Positions 10,997 to 19,458 are shown, counted from the stretch's first letter. The stretch: DNA of 64,000 nucleotides from Novosphingobium jiangmenense (GCF_015694345.1 NZ_JADQDC010000001.1:372001-436000), one strand, 5' to 3'. The notes: generated from the sequence alone by a model not told the origin. Numbers and translations are program-made.

Positions 10997-12381
10997 TCGC
11001 ACGGCTGATCGCCGCGATCCTGGCGCTCCTCGCGCTTGGCGGCGCAGCGCGCGCGCAGGAGCTGACCCTGCGCGAGGTGCTGCAGTCCTCGGCCACGCAC
11101 GCGCCGCAGATCCTCGAGGCGATGGCGCGCCAGCGCCAGGCCGATGCCCGCGCGCTCAGCGCCGAAGGGCAGTTCGATCTGGTCTTCAATGCGGAGGCGT
11201 CGGTGCGCCCGCTGGGCTACTACAACGGTTCGACCGCCGAGGTTTCCGCCTACCGTCCGCTCCAGAACAACGGCGGGCAGGTCTATGGCGGCTATCGCAA
11301 GTCGTTCGGCGATTTTGCCAGCTACGAAGGCAAATCGATCACCAACGAGTTCGGCGAGATCAAGGCGGGGATGCTGTTCTCGCTGCTGCGTGACCGGGTG
11401 ATCGACGAGCGGCGCGGGCGGCGCGAACTGGCGGGCTTCGATATCGAGCTGGCCGAGCTTGACCGCGATCTCGTCGCCATCGGCGTGCAGCGCCGCGCGA
11501 TCGAGGCATACCAGCTGTGGGTGGCGGCGGGCCTGCGCGTGAAGATCTATCGCGAAATCTTCGATCTGGCGCGTGAGCGGCAGGATTCGATCGAGCGCCA
11601 GATCGCGCTCGGCGCACGGCCGGCGATCCTCGGCACCGAGAACCAGCAGAACATCGTGCGGCGACAGGCACTGCTGGTGCGCGCCGAGCAGGACCTGCAA
11701 CTGCAGGCCAATGCGCTCTCGCTGTTCCTGCGCGATGGCCTTGGCCAGCCGGTCGTCCCCGCCGCCGATCGCCTGCCGCCACGCCTGGTGGACGGGGTGA
11801 CCCCGCGCCTGGTCGACCAGACCGCCGCCATCGCCGCGCGGCCCGACCTGCAGGCGCTGCTGACGCGGATCGAACAAACCGGGATTCGCGCGCGGCTTGC
11901 CGAGAACGACCTGAAGCCCCGGCTGGACGTGCGGGTGGAGGCTTCGAAGGACATCGGCGCAGGTTCGCCGGTGCGCACCCCGACCGAGGGCATGGTCGGC
12001 CTGCGTTTCTCGGTGCCGCTCGAACAGCGTGCCGCCAAGGGACGGATTGCCGAAGTGGCCGCCGAACAGGACGCGCTCTCGCTCCGCCTGCGGCTGCTGG
12101 AAGACCAGATCGGCGTGGAGATCGCCAACTTGCGCACGCAGGTCACCGGCGCTGAGAAGCTGGCTGGCCTCGCCACCGCCGAAGCCGCGCTCGCCCGCAA
12201 GATGGCCGAGGCCGAACGCCGCCGTTTCTCGTTGGGCGCAAGCGATTTTCTCGTCGTCAACCTGCGCGAGGAAGCGCTGGCTGACGCCACCATCCGCGAG
12301 ATCGACGCCAACTATCGCCACGCCGCCTCGCAGGCCGAACTCGTTGCCGCTCTTGCAGACCGGGAGCAACTTGGGCTTTAG
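10993..12381 (+). CDS. TolC-family outer membrane channel protein
   Basis: 462 residues with a clear signal peptide (MIARLIAAILALLALGGAARAQ). It shows the duplicated helical pattern of outer membrane efflux proteins: ELTLREVLQSSATHAPQILEAMARQRQADARAL at the start, long amphipathic helices, and PVRTPTEGMVGLRFSVPLEQRAAKGRIAEVAAEQ in the second repeat. It would form the periplasm-spanning exit duct for the HlyD/exporter pair. Its start overlaps the HlyD stop by 4 bases (ATGA), and the TonB receptor follows after 6 bases, so the four genes look like one transcript. Confidence 0.88.
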   Translation: MIARLIAAILALLALGGAARAQELTLREVLQSSATHAPQILEAMARQRQADARALSAEGQFDLVFNAEASVRPLGYYNGSTAEVSAYRPLQNNGGQVYGGYRKSFGDFASYEGKSITNEFGEIKAGMLFSLLRDRVIDERRGRRELAGFDIELAELDRDLVAIGVQRRAIEAYQLWVAAGLRVKIYREIFDLARERQDSIERQIALGARPAILGTENQQNIVRRQALLVRAEQDLQLQANALSLFLRDGLGQPVVPAADRLPPRLVDGVTPRLVDQTAAIAARPDLQALLTRIEQTGIRARLAENDLKPRLDVRVEASKDIGAGSPVRTPTEGMVGLRFSVPLEQRAAKGRIAEVAAEQDALSLRLRLLEDQIGVEIANLRTQVTGAEKLAGLATAEAALARKMAEAERRRFSLGASDFLVVNLREEALADATIREIDANYRHAASQAELVAALADREQLGL

Positions 12382-12387
12382 GGGCAG

Positions 12388-14655
12388 ATGTGGCGGAAAT
12401 CGCCACGCCCGGCTCGATCCGCAACAACCGCCCTCTCCGGAGCCTCGATGTCCATTCTCGCCGCCGGCCTTGCTGCCGCGCTTTCCGTTCCCGAAGCCGA
12501 TCTGCCGCCTCGCGAGGAACCGCAGGACGAGATCGTCGTCACCGCGCAGAAGCGGTCCGAGAAGGCGGGAGACGTGCCGATCTCGCTGTCGGTGCTGGGC
12601 GGAGACAGCCTTGAAGCGGCGCGGCTGACGCGGGCCGACGATCTGGCGGCGCGCATCCCCAACCTGCGCTTCAGCGCCACGGTGGGCGAAAACACGCCGA
12701 TCTTCGCGCTGCGCGGCGTTTCGATGTCGGACTTCAGCCTCAATCAGGCGGGGCCGGTGGCGGCCTATTACGACGAGGTCTACAAGGGCAACTTCGCCTT
12801 CCTCGGCCTTGCGCTCTATGATCTGTCGCGGGTGGAAGTGCTGCGCGGGCCGCAGGGCACGCTCTATGGCAAGAACACCACCGGCGGCGCGATCAACTAT
12901 GTCTCGGCCCGGCCGGTCTTCGCCAGCGAGGGCTATCTCAGAGTGGGCGCGGGCAATTACAACCGGCTGGAGACGCAAGGGGCGCTGAACCTCGCACTTG
13001 GGCCCACCGTGGCGGCGCGCATGGCATTTACCGCGGCGCGGGCCGACGGCTGGTTCCGCAATCGCCTGCCCGGCCAGCCCGACCTCTCTTCCACCCGCGA
13101 ATACGGCATTCGTGGCTCTCTGCTGTGGCAACCGTCGGACAGTGCGGAGCTGATCTTGCGCCTGTCGACCAGCCTGCAGCGCCCGCAGAACTACGGAAAC
13201 TATTCCAGGCCCCGCCCCGATGGCGTGGGCAATGGCGTCTATGAAGCCTTTGGCCAAGGCAGCAGTTACTTCCGCGAAGGGCTGGGCCTGCGCGAGCTGG
13301 AGGCGAACTTCACCCCTCGCCGCCTTGCCCGGACATGGTCCGCCGCGCTGACCGGCACGTTCAAGCTGTCCGACACGCTGACGCTGATCTCGGTCACCGG
13401 CTGGGACCGGGGCAGCCTCTATGTGCCCGAGGACACCGATGGCAGCCCGCGCAAGGTGCTGGAAATCCCCTATACCGATCGTGGCACCCAGTTCGGGCAG
13501 GAATTGCGGCTGGCGTGGGACGGCGATGGGCCATTGAGCCTGATCCTCGGCGCGCATCATCACCGCGAAGACCTGTTCAATGCGACCGACCTGAACTTCT
13601 GGACCGATCTCGACGTTGACGGCAATGGCCGCGTCGACGTCGACGATTGCACCGCCAACGCCAGCCTGCTCGCCTGCGTGATCTCCAACCGCTTCGATCA
13701 GGACAAGCGCAGCTGGGCGCTGTTCGGCGATGCGCGGCTGAAGCTGGGCAGGGGCACCACGCTGCGCGGTGGCTTGCGCTATACCCACGATACCGGCCTG
13801 CAGGCGGGGCTGACCTCCGAGATCCGTGGCGTCGGTGGCGTGCTCGTGGCAACGCCGATCGCGCCGCTCGACCGGCGGTTTTCAGGGGACAACCTTTCGG
13901 GCAAGCTCGCACTGGATCACAGGCTCGGCGATGGCACGTTGCTCTTTGCCAGCTACAGCCGCGGCTATCGCGCCAGCGGGTTCAACGCGCAGGCCTTCTT
14001 CGATCCGTCCGAGGCGGGGGTTGCCAAGCCCGAAATCCTCGACGCCCTCGAAGCCGGAGCCAAGACGCGGATCGGCGGCGTGGCCTCGCTCTCGCTCACC
14101 GGCTTCTGGTACGATTACCGCAACCAGCAGTTCCTTTCGGTCAACCCGGCAGACGCCACGCAGACGCTGGTCAACCTTGACCGTTCGCGCATCTACGGCG
14201 CGGAGCTGGAGCTGGACGCGCGGCCCCTGCCCTCGCTTTCGCTCAACGCCGGATTGGGCCTGCTCCATGCCCGGGCGACGCGCGGGGTAATCAGCGGCCT
14301 CGACGTGCGCGGCCACCACCTGTCCAACGCCCCTGCCCTCACCGCCAATGCCGCGATTGACTGGACGGCTTGGGAGAGCGACAGCGCGCGCCTGTCGTTG
14401 CGGGCCGATGGCTCCTACGTCTCCTCGCAATACTTCGAGATCGTCAACGTCCCGCGCCTGCGCCAGGGCGGCTATGCCCTGCTGGGCGCGGGAGTCGATT
14501 ACGTGCGCGGCGACTGGACGGTATCGCTGTGGGGCCGCAACCTGACCGACCAGACCTACTTCACTTCGCGCATCGATCTTTCGGGCTTCGGCTTCGACTA
14601 CAACCACGTCGGCACCCCGCGCACCTGGGGAGCGAGCGTGAAGCGGGTGATCTGA
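12388..14655 (+). CDS. TonB-dependent receptor with an EF-hand-like loop
   Basis: 755 residues. A signal-like N-terminus and the TonB-box-like segment DEIVVTAQKR precede the plug domain (VEVLRGPQGTLYGKNTTGGAINYV) and a 22-strand barrel ending in GASVKRVI. Residues 409-420 read DVDGNGRVDVDD, the exact spacing of a calcium-binding EF-hand loop, with cysteines just after it. By position this should be an extracellular loop. The last residue is Ile rather than the usual Phe. The chosen start (ATG 12388) has GGGG just upstream; ATG 12448 is an alternative. It is the fourth gene of the exporter-HlyD-TolC operon, so uptake and export may be linked. The ligand is unknown. Confidence 0.85.
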   Translation: MWRKSPRPARSATTALSGASMSILAAGLAAALSVPEADLPPREEPQDEIVVTAQKRSEKAGDVPISLSVLGGDSLEAARLTRADDLAARIPNLRFSATVGENTPIFALRGVSMSDFSLNQAGPVAAYYDEVYKGNFAFLGLALYDLSRVEVLRGPQGTLYGKNTTGGAINYVSARPVFASEGYLRVGAGNYNRLETQGALNLALGPTVAARMAFTAARADGWFRNRLPGQPDLSSTREYGIRGSLLWQPSDSAELILRLSTSLQRPQNYGNYSRPRPDGVGNGVYEAFGQGSSYFREGLGLRELEANFTPRRLARTWSAALTGTFKLSDTLTLISVTGWDRGSLYVPEDTDGSPRKVLEIPYTDRGTQFGQELRLAWDGDGPLSLILGAHHHREDLFNATDLNFWTDLDVDGNGRVDVDDCTANASLLACVISNRFDQDKRSWALFGDARLKLGRGTTLRGGLRYTHDTGLQAGLTSEIRGVGGVLVATPIAPLDRRFSGDNLSGKLALDHRLGDGTLLFASYSRGYRASGFNAQAFFDPSEAGVAKPEILDALEAGAKTRIGGVASLSLTGFWYDYRNQQFLSVNPADATQTLVNLDRSRIYGAELELDARPLPSLSLNAGLGLLHARATRGVISGLDVRGHHLSNAPALTANAAIDWTAWESDSARLSLRADGSYVSSQYFEIVNVPRLRQGGYALLGAGVDYVRGDWTVSLWGRNLTDQTYFTSRIDLSGFGFDYNHVGTPRTWGASVKRVI

Positions 14656-14784
14656 GCCGAATGCGCCGGGTCCTGCGTAAACTGGGTTAAGCTCCGTCTG
14701 CCGAAGGAAACCTGTGCATCCCTCGCGCGGTTTGGCAGCGAAGGCCCGGCATTTTCGCCCAGCGCCCTCGATGCGGAGTATCCC

Positions 14785-15555
14785 ATGGCGAGCCAGACCG
14801 CGCTTGATCTTTCCGACGCTCATACCCTGCAACCCGGCCTTGACGGCAAGCGCATCGTCGTCACCGGAGGGACCACCGGCATCGGCCGGGCCATCGCGAT
14901 CCTGCTGGCGAGCGAAGGCGCGCAAGTGTTCATCTGCGGGCGCGACGAGCAGCATCTTGCCGACGCGCTCGACCGCATCAACCAGGTCGGCAAGGGCGAT
15001 GGCGTTGCGGTCGATCTCGCCCGCCCCGAAGGGATGCGCCGCTTCTGGAGCGCGGCCGACGCTTCGCTGGGTGGTGCGCTGGACGTGGCGGTGATCAATG
15101 CGGCGGTGCCGGCCGAAACGCCGATGGACGTGAACGAGGAGGAGCTGCGCTACCAGCTCGAGACCGACCTCGTCGCCTATGTCATCGCCTCGCGCGAGGC
15201 GGCGCGGCGGATGACGAAGGGCGGAGACATCGTGCTGATCGGGTCGATGTCGGCGGTGTCGCGCAACAAGGGCAGCTCGGTCTATGTCGCCGCCAAGTCG
15301 GGCGTGCAGGGATTTGCCGCCTCGTTCCGCGAGGAGATGGCGCCCCGCAACATCAAGGTCGGCCTGATCGAACCCGGGCTGACCGGGGCGGACTTCCAGT
15401 ATCCGGAATACTCGGACGAGGAACAGCGTGCGGCGATCCATGCAGAGAAGATGCTGCGCGCCGAGGACATCGCCGCCGCCACCCACTTCATGCTGACCCA
15501 GCCGCGCCGCACGGCGGTTTCGCTGATGCAGGTCGAGCCGAGGCTGGAGAGCTAG
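14785..15555 (+). CDS. Short-chain dehydrogenase/reductase
   Basis: 256 residues. Cofactor motif VVTGGTTGIGRAIAILLASEGAQV (TGxxxGIG), substrate-side VINAAVP (in place of NNAG), and a catalytic Ser...YVAAK (SMSAVSRNKGSSVYVAAKSG). The basic residue in FICGRDEQ after strand 2 suggests NADP preference. It follows the TonB receptor by 129 bases and precedes the small membrane-protein gene by 2 bases, so it may start a separate transcript. The C-terminus (ATHFMLTQPRRTAVSLMQVEP) matches SDRs often called NADP-dependent 3-hydroxy acid dehydrogenase-like. The substrate is unknown. Confidence 0.85.
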   Translation: MASQTALDLSDAHTLQPGLDGKRIVVTGGTTGIGRAIAILLASEGAQVFICGRDEQHLADALDRINQVGKGDGVAVDLARPEGMRRFWSAADASLGGALDVAVINAAVPAETPMDVNEEELRYQLETDLVAYVIASREAARRMTKGGDIVLIGSMSAVSRNKGSSVYVAAKSGVQGFAASFREEMAPRNIKVGLIEPGLTGADFQYPEYSDEEQRAAIHAEKMLRAEDIAAATHFMLTQPRRTAVSLMQVEPRLES

Positions 15556-15557
15556 CC

Positions 15558-16034
15558 ATGGCGCAGGGCGGCGGGCATGACGGCACCGAGAGCAAGGCGG
15601 CCAGGCTCGGCGTGTTCGGCAAGTATGCCTACGGCTTGATCACGCTGGCCTTCTTCCTCGGCTCGCTGGTGCTGCATTGGTGGTTCGGCTGGCGCGCCTT
15701 CGTCAACGATGCGCAGACGCATGGGCAGGCTGCGCAGTTCGCCGAATACCTCGACGAGATGCTGCGCGACACTTTCGAGAACTGGCAGTCCGAATTCCTG
15801 CAATTGATGTGGCAGGTGATCGGCCTTGCCTATTTCCTCTACGTCGGCTCGCCCACATCGAAGGAGAACGACGATCGGCTGGAGGCGAAGATCGACGAGC
15901 TGATCCGCCTCCAGGCGGGCGACCGCGCCGATGGCCTGCTGCGCGATATCGACGAGCGCTACTTGCGCAGCGGCGGCCACGCCGATCCGTTCGGGCATCA
16001 CCACGAACGGGGCGATGGGCAGGGGAAGCGCTGA
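15558..16034 (+). CDS. Small membrane protein, DUF6766-like
   Basis: 158 residues with two hydrophobic segments (YGLITLAFFLGSLVLHWWFGW and LMWQVIGLAYFLYVG) separated by a polar loop containing TFENWQSEFLQ, a pattern I associate with DUF6766. The C-terminal third is charged and probably coiled (ENDDRLEAKIDELIRLQAG), ending in a His/Gly-rich tail. Neighbours on both sides (SDR, alcohol dehydrogenase, SRPBCC, Crp/Fnr, hemerythrin) resemble stress-response accessory genes of sphingomonads. No biochemical function is known to me. Confidence 0.65.
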   Translation: MAQGGGHDGTESKAARLGVFGKYAYGLITLAFFLGSLVLHWWFGWRAFVNDAQTHGQAAQFAEYLDEMLRDTFENWQSEFLQLMWQVIGLAYFLYVGSPTSKENDDRLEAKIDELIRLQAGDRADGLLRDIDERYLRSGGHADPFGHHHERGDGQGKR

Positions 16035-16050
16035 GCTTCCCCCCTCGCCC

Positions 16051-17223
16051 TCAACCGGTCTTCAGGACGACCTTGGTCCAGCTGTCCTGCTGTTCCTTGA
16101 AATTGCGGTAACCATCGGCTGCCTGTTCCAGCGGCAGGCGGTGGCTGATCAGGAAAGTGGTGTCGAGCGTGCCGTCCTCGATCTTGCCGAGCAGGTCCTT
16201 CATGTAGCGCGGCACGTGCGTCTGCCCGGTGCGCAGTTCGAGGCCCTTTTCCATGACGGCGCCAAGCGGGAACTTGTCGCTGAAACCGCCATAGACGCCG
16301 GGAACCGAAACGCGCCCGCCCTTGCGCACGGCCAGCAGCGCCTGCTTGAGCGCGCTCGCCCGGTCGAAGCCCATGCCGAGCTTCTGCTTGACCACATCGA
16401 TCATGTTGTCGGCGGCAAAGCCGTGCGATTCCATGCCGACCGCATCGATCACCGCATCGACCCCGATCCCGCCGGACATCTCCATCAGCGCCTCGCGCAC
16501 ATCGCTCTGGCGGAAGTTGATCACCTCGGCGCCAAGGCTGCGCGCCAGTTCGAGGCGGTGCGGGTAGTGATCGATGGCGATGACCCGCGCCGCGCCCATG
16601 ACCAGTGCCGACTGGATCGCGAACAGGCCGACCGGGCCGCAGCCCCAGACGGCGATGGTATCGTCGGGCTGGATCTGCGCGTTCTCCGCCGCCATCCATC
16701 CGGTGGGGAGGATATCGGACAGGAACAGCACCTGATCGTCATCGAGATGATCGGGCACGACCAGCGGGCCGACATCGGAGAACGGCACGCGGACATATTC
16801 CGCCTGCCCGCCCGAATAGCCCCCGGTCATGTGCGAATAGCCGAACAATCCCGCCATCGGATGGCCGTACATCATCTCGGAAGCGTCCTGCTTCTCGGCC
16901 GGATTGGAATTGTCGCAGGCGGAATATTGCTGGACGCTGCAATGGAAGCACGATCCGCAGCTGATCGTGAAGGGCACGACGACGCGCTGGCCTTTCTGCA
17001 AGGTGCTGCCGGGCCCCACTTCGACGACTTCGCCCATGAATTCGTGGCCGAGCACGTCTCCCGGCATCACGCCGGGGATGACGCCATCGTAGAGATGAAG
17101 GTCAGACCCGCAGATCGCGGTGGAGGTGACGCGGATGATCGCATCGCGCGGGTTGATGATCTCGGGATCGTCGACGGTATCCACCCTTACATCGTGGGTG
17201 CCGTGGAATGTCAGGGCGCGCAT
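16051..17223 (-). CDS. Zinc-dependent alcohol dehydrogenase
   Basis: 390 residues of the medium-chain dehydrogenase family. Catalytic zinc ligands are in ICGSDLHLY and GHEFMGEV. A partly conserved structural-zinc region lies in ISCGSCFHCSVQQYSACD, and the Rossmann motif is VWGCGPVGLFAIQSA. ARVIAIDHYPHRLELA with Asp after strand 2 suggests NAD. The length and the insert with HPMAGLFGYSHMTGGYSGGQAEYVRVP match the glutathione-independent formaldehyde dehydrogenase-like group common in alphaproteobacteria. Its ATG shares one base with the stop of the SRPBCC gene upstream (TGATG), so the two form an operon. Confidence 0.85.
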   Translation of the reverse strand: MRALTFHGTHDVRVDTVDDPEIINPRDAIIRVTSTAICGSDLHLYDGVIPGVMPGDVLGHEFMGEVVEVGPGSTLQKGQRVVVPFTISCGSCFHCSVQQYSACDNSNPAEKQDASEMMYGHPMAGLFGYSHMTGGYSGGQAEYVRVPFSDVGPLVVPDHLDDDQVLFLSDILPTGWMAAENAQIQPDDTIAVWGCGPVGLFAIQSALVMGAARVIAIDHYPHRLELARSLGAEVINFRQSDVREALMEMSGGIGVDAVIDAVGMESHGFAADNMIDVVKQKLGMGFDRASALKQALLAVRKGGRVSVPGVYGGFSDKFPLGAVMEKGLELRTGQTHVPRYMKDLLGKIEDGTLDTTFLISHRLPLEQAADGYRNFKEQQDSWTKVVLKTG

Positions 17224-17930
17224 CAGGCGGTCTCCTCTTCGCGGTGCTTTTCGGCTTGCCGTGCGGCGCGGGTCTGGTCCTTGCGGCGGGCCGAGGTGGC
17301 GATCTCGCCGGTTTCCATCAGCATGCGGAAGCGGCGCAGATCGTGGCGCGCCTGCACTTCGGGTTCGCGCCCCATGATCTTTGCCAGCACGCGCCCCAGC
17401 TCACCGGCAGGGGGCCTGTAGGCAATGCGCACGCTGACGCGGGTGCCGCGATTGCCGGGGGCGTCCTCGAAGGTCACCCGGCCCTCGGTATCGATGTCCG
17501 AGCCCTCGACCGAGCGCCACGCGATCAGGTGCCCCGGCTCCTCGCTCACGATGCGGGTCTCGACGTCGACCGTCTCGCCCATCGGCGCGCGCAGGGTCCA
17601 AACGCAGTGGCCGTCGCTGCCCACCGGCTGCACCTTCTCGACGTTTTCCATGAAAGTGGCGAGATTGGCGAAGTCGCGCCAGAAGGCGAACAGTTCCTCG
17701 CGCGGGCGGCCGATCGTCACGCTGCGGCCGACCACGTCGTACTTGCCGAAGGAGCGTTGTCCGAACAGGCCGCGCGCGGTGAAGCCGGGGGCATCGTCGG
17801 AAGCGTCCTTGTGCCCGCGCTTGCGCGATGCGGCGTAGAGGCCTGTGCCGGCCGCGATCGTGCCAAGGACGATAAGCCCGGCAAGACCGGCGGCGCTGGC
17901 CGAGCCGGATCTGAGGTTCTGGGATTTCAT
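17223..17930 (-). CDS. SRPBCC/cyclase-dehydrase-like membrane-anchored protein
   Basis: 235 residues. The start at MKSQNLRSG (17930) is supported by a GGAG ribosome-binding sequence 7 bases upstream. Residues 10-30 form a membrane anchor (AGLAGLIVLGTIAAGTGLYAA). The rest is a START/SRPBCC fold with the usual landmarks: VGRSVTIGRPREELFAFWRDFANLATFM near residue 70, VQPVGSDGHCVWTLRAPMG, then WRSVEGSDIDTEGRVTFEDAPGNRGTRV. Such proteins bind lipids or hydrophobic ligands. It is the first gene of a two-gene operon with the zinc alcohol dehydrogenase. The ligand is unknown. Confidence 0.8.
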   Translation of the reverse strand: MKSQNLRSGSASAAGLAGLIVLGTIAAGTGLYAASRKRGHKDASDDAPGFTARGLFGQRSFGKYDVVGRSVTIGRPREELFAFWRDFANLATFMENVEKVQPVGSDGHCVWTLRAPMGETVDVETRIVSEEPGHLIAWRSVEGSDIDTEGRVTFEDAPGNRGTRVSVRIAYRPPAGELGRVLAKIMGREPEVQARHDLRRFRMLMETGEIATSARRKDQTRAARQAEKHREEETA

Positions 17931-18082
17931 GGGAGGTCTCCACCTGGCCGATCTATCGGCGCAATAGTGCGACAACCGCCGGGGAGCGGCGGGGTTGCAG
18001 CTGGCAGCGGCATGCACCCCGTAAAGCCCACCGTCTGCCTCAAATCCAACAAGGGCTCATTGGAATCAATAACTTACGTGGC

Positions 18083-18098
18083 GTTTCCCCGGGGAAAC
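18083..18098. promoter_or_regulatory. 16-bp perfect palindrome upstream of crp/fnr-like gene
   Basis: GTTTCCCCGGGGAAAC is a perfect palindrome ending 30 bases before the Crp/Fnr-type start at 18129. The SRPBCC gene is divergent, so the site could control both directions. A smaller repeat ATTG-GAAT-CAAT lies at 18059-18070. The binding protein is unknown; autoregulation by the neighbouring regulator is one possibility. Confidence 0.4.
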
Positions 18099-18128
18099 AT
18101 CCGGCGCTTGCGGCATTGCCACCCCAAG

Positions 18129-18914
18129 ATGCTTAGCTCGTCCTTCCATCCCGGTACCGTATCGCCCAAGCGGAGCGATGCCGCCATTCTACGACTGCGT
18201 TCGCTGGCGGCGCTCTCGCCCGAAGGCTGCGGCCTGTTGCGTGCCGTGCTGGGGCAGCGGATGCGCCAGATACCATCGCGCGCAGACATCGTCCGCGAAG
18301 GCGATCCGCCGCGCGTGGTGCGCGTGTTCCACGAAGGCTGGGCCTGCCGCTACAAGCAGTTGCCCGATGGACGGCGGCAGATCGTCGCCTTCTTCATACC
18401 AGGCGACCTGTGCGATTCCGGGGTGTTCCTGCTCGACCGGATGGACCATTCGATCGCCGCAATCACGCCGGTGAAGCTGGGCGAGATCCTGCCCGCCGAC
18501 TTCGTTCACCTGGCGCGCGAGGCACCGGACCTGGCCGAGGCCTTGACGATCAGCGAACTTGTGACCGTGGCCATCCAGCGCGAATGGACGCTGGGCCTTG
18601 GCCAGCGATCCGCGCTGGAGCGAGTGGCCCACCTGATGTGCGAGCTCTACGTGCGGATGGATGCGGTCGGACTGGTGGAAGGCGGGGCCTTTTCGTTCCC
18701 GCTGACGCAGGTGGACATCGGATCGGCCACCGGCCTGACCCCGGTTCACGTCAACCGCACGCTTCAGGAACTGCGGCGATGCGGGCTGATCGAACTCGGC
18801 CGCCGCCGCCTGAAACTGCTTGATCCGCTGGCCCTGATGGCCGCAGCCATGTTCGATCCGGGCTACCTGCACCTCAGGGATCGCCCGCCCGGACCATCAG
18901 CGTCCGCCCCCTGA
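18129..18914 (+). CDS. Crp/Fnr-family transcriptional regulator
   Basis: 261 residues: an N-terminal cyclic-nucleotide-binding-like beta-roll (EGWACRYKQLPDGRRQIVAFFIPGDLCD) and a C-terminal winged helix with QVDIGSATGLTPVHVNRTLQELRRCGLIEL. There is no cysteine cluster of the FNR [4Fe-4S] type. The WACRYKxLPDGRRQI signature is typical of a large alphaproteobacterial subgroup of unknown ligand. The start MLSSSFHPG (18129) gives the normal family length. Its last 41 bases overlap, tail to tail, the end of the next crp/fnr-like gene on the other strand. Confidence 0.85.
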   Translation: MLSSSFHPGTVSPKRSDAAILRLRSLAALSPEGCGLLRAVLGQRMRQIPSRADIVREGDPPRVVRVFHEGWACRYKQLPDGRRQIVAFFIPGDLCDSGVFLLDRMDHSIAAITPVKLGEILPADFVHLAREAPDLAEALTISELVTVAIQREWTLGLGQRSALERVAHLMCELYVRMDAVGLVEGGAFSFPLTQVDIGSATGLTPVHVNRTLQELRRCGLIELGRRRLKLLDPLALMAAAMFDPGYLHLRDRPPGPSASAP

Positions 18915-19458
18915 GCTCGACCAGTCCGCGCTGGCGCAAGCCTTGCAGCACGCGGTTGACGTGGACCGGGGTCAGGCCGACCACATCGGCGATGTCGCGC
19001 TGGGTGAGCTGGATCGGACGGAACTCATCGCTGGAGCGCTCGTTCTCCCGCAGGCGCTCGAACAGTTCGCCGAGCAACTCGCTGACGCGTTCGACGGCAG
19101 TCTTGCGGCCCAGGCTGACGATCCACTTGCTCTGCCGTTCAAGGGTCTGCACCATCGCGCCGAGCAGCCGCTTGACGCCGTCGCCAGGCCGGGTGTGGAT
19201 CGATGCCAGGGGCACTTCCCGCACGCGCAGGCCAGTCATCGCCATGACCGGCAGGTCGGCCCGGCCTGAGAGCAGCCAGTGCGGCTCGCAATAATCACCC
19301 GGAAGGTAAAGCGCGGCGATCTGGCGGCGTCCGTCGGGCAGGAGGCAATAGCGGCAGGCCCAGCCCTCCTCGACGCGGTAGATCGAATCCCGGGTTTCGC
19401 CCGGCCTTGCAAGATGTTGCTGGCGACGAAAATGCCTGACGCTGGAAGGCGCTTCCAT
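18874..19458 (-). CDS. Crp/Fnr-family transcriptional regulator, short N-terminus
   Basis: 194 residues from ATG 19458. It is a paralogue of the neighbour: EGWACRYCLLPDGRRQIAALYLPGDYCEP matches its ligand-domain signature, and the recognition helix region QRDIADVVGLTPVHVNRVLQGLRQRGLVEL is near-identical in pattern. It lacks about 40 N-terminal residues present in the neighbour, so the beta-roll is incomplete at its start; no good upstream start was found in frame. The 3' end overlaps the neighbour's 3' end by 41 bases, which could allow transcriptional interference or antisense pairing between the two mRNAs. Confidence 0.8.
   Translation of the reverse strand: MEAPSSVRHFRRQQHLARPGETRDSIYRVEEGWACRYCLLPDGRRQIAALYLPGDYCEPHWLLSGRADLPVMAMTGLRVREVPLASIHTRPGDGVKRLLGAMVQTLERQSKWIVSLGRKTAVERVSELLGELFERLRENERSSDEFRPIQLTQRDIADVVGLTPVHVNRVLQGLRQRGLVELRGRTLMVRAGDP

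Noticed and set aside
7997..11002. A 1001-codon minus-strand open frame opposite the exporter-HlyD genes
   Set aside because: The translation is His/Arg/Gln-rich with no recognisable fold, and the plus-strand genes have clear family motifs, ribosome-binding sites and coupling.
14706..14733. EcfG general-stress promoter before the SDR gene (GGAAAC...CGGTT)
   Set aside because: Both elements deviate from GGAAC and CGTT, and the spacer fits only loosely. Context is suggestive but not enough.
16051..17223. Assignment of the zinc alcohol dehydrogenase as glutathione-dependent formaldehyde dehydrogenase
   Set aside because: Its insert and C-terminal half match the glutathione-independent type or generic zinc alcohol dehydrogenases better, so only the broad family name was used.
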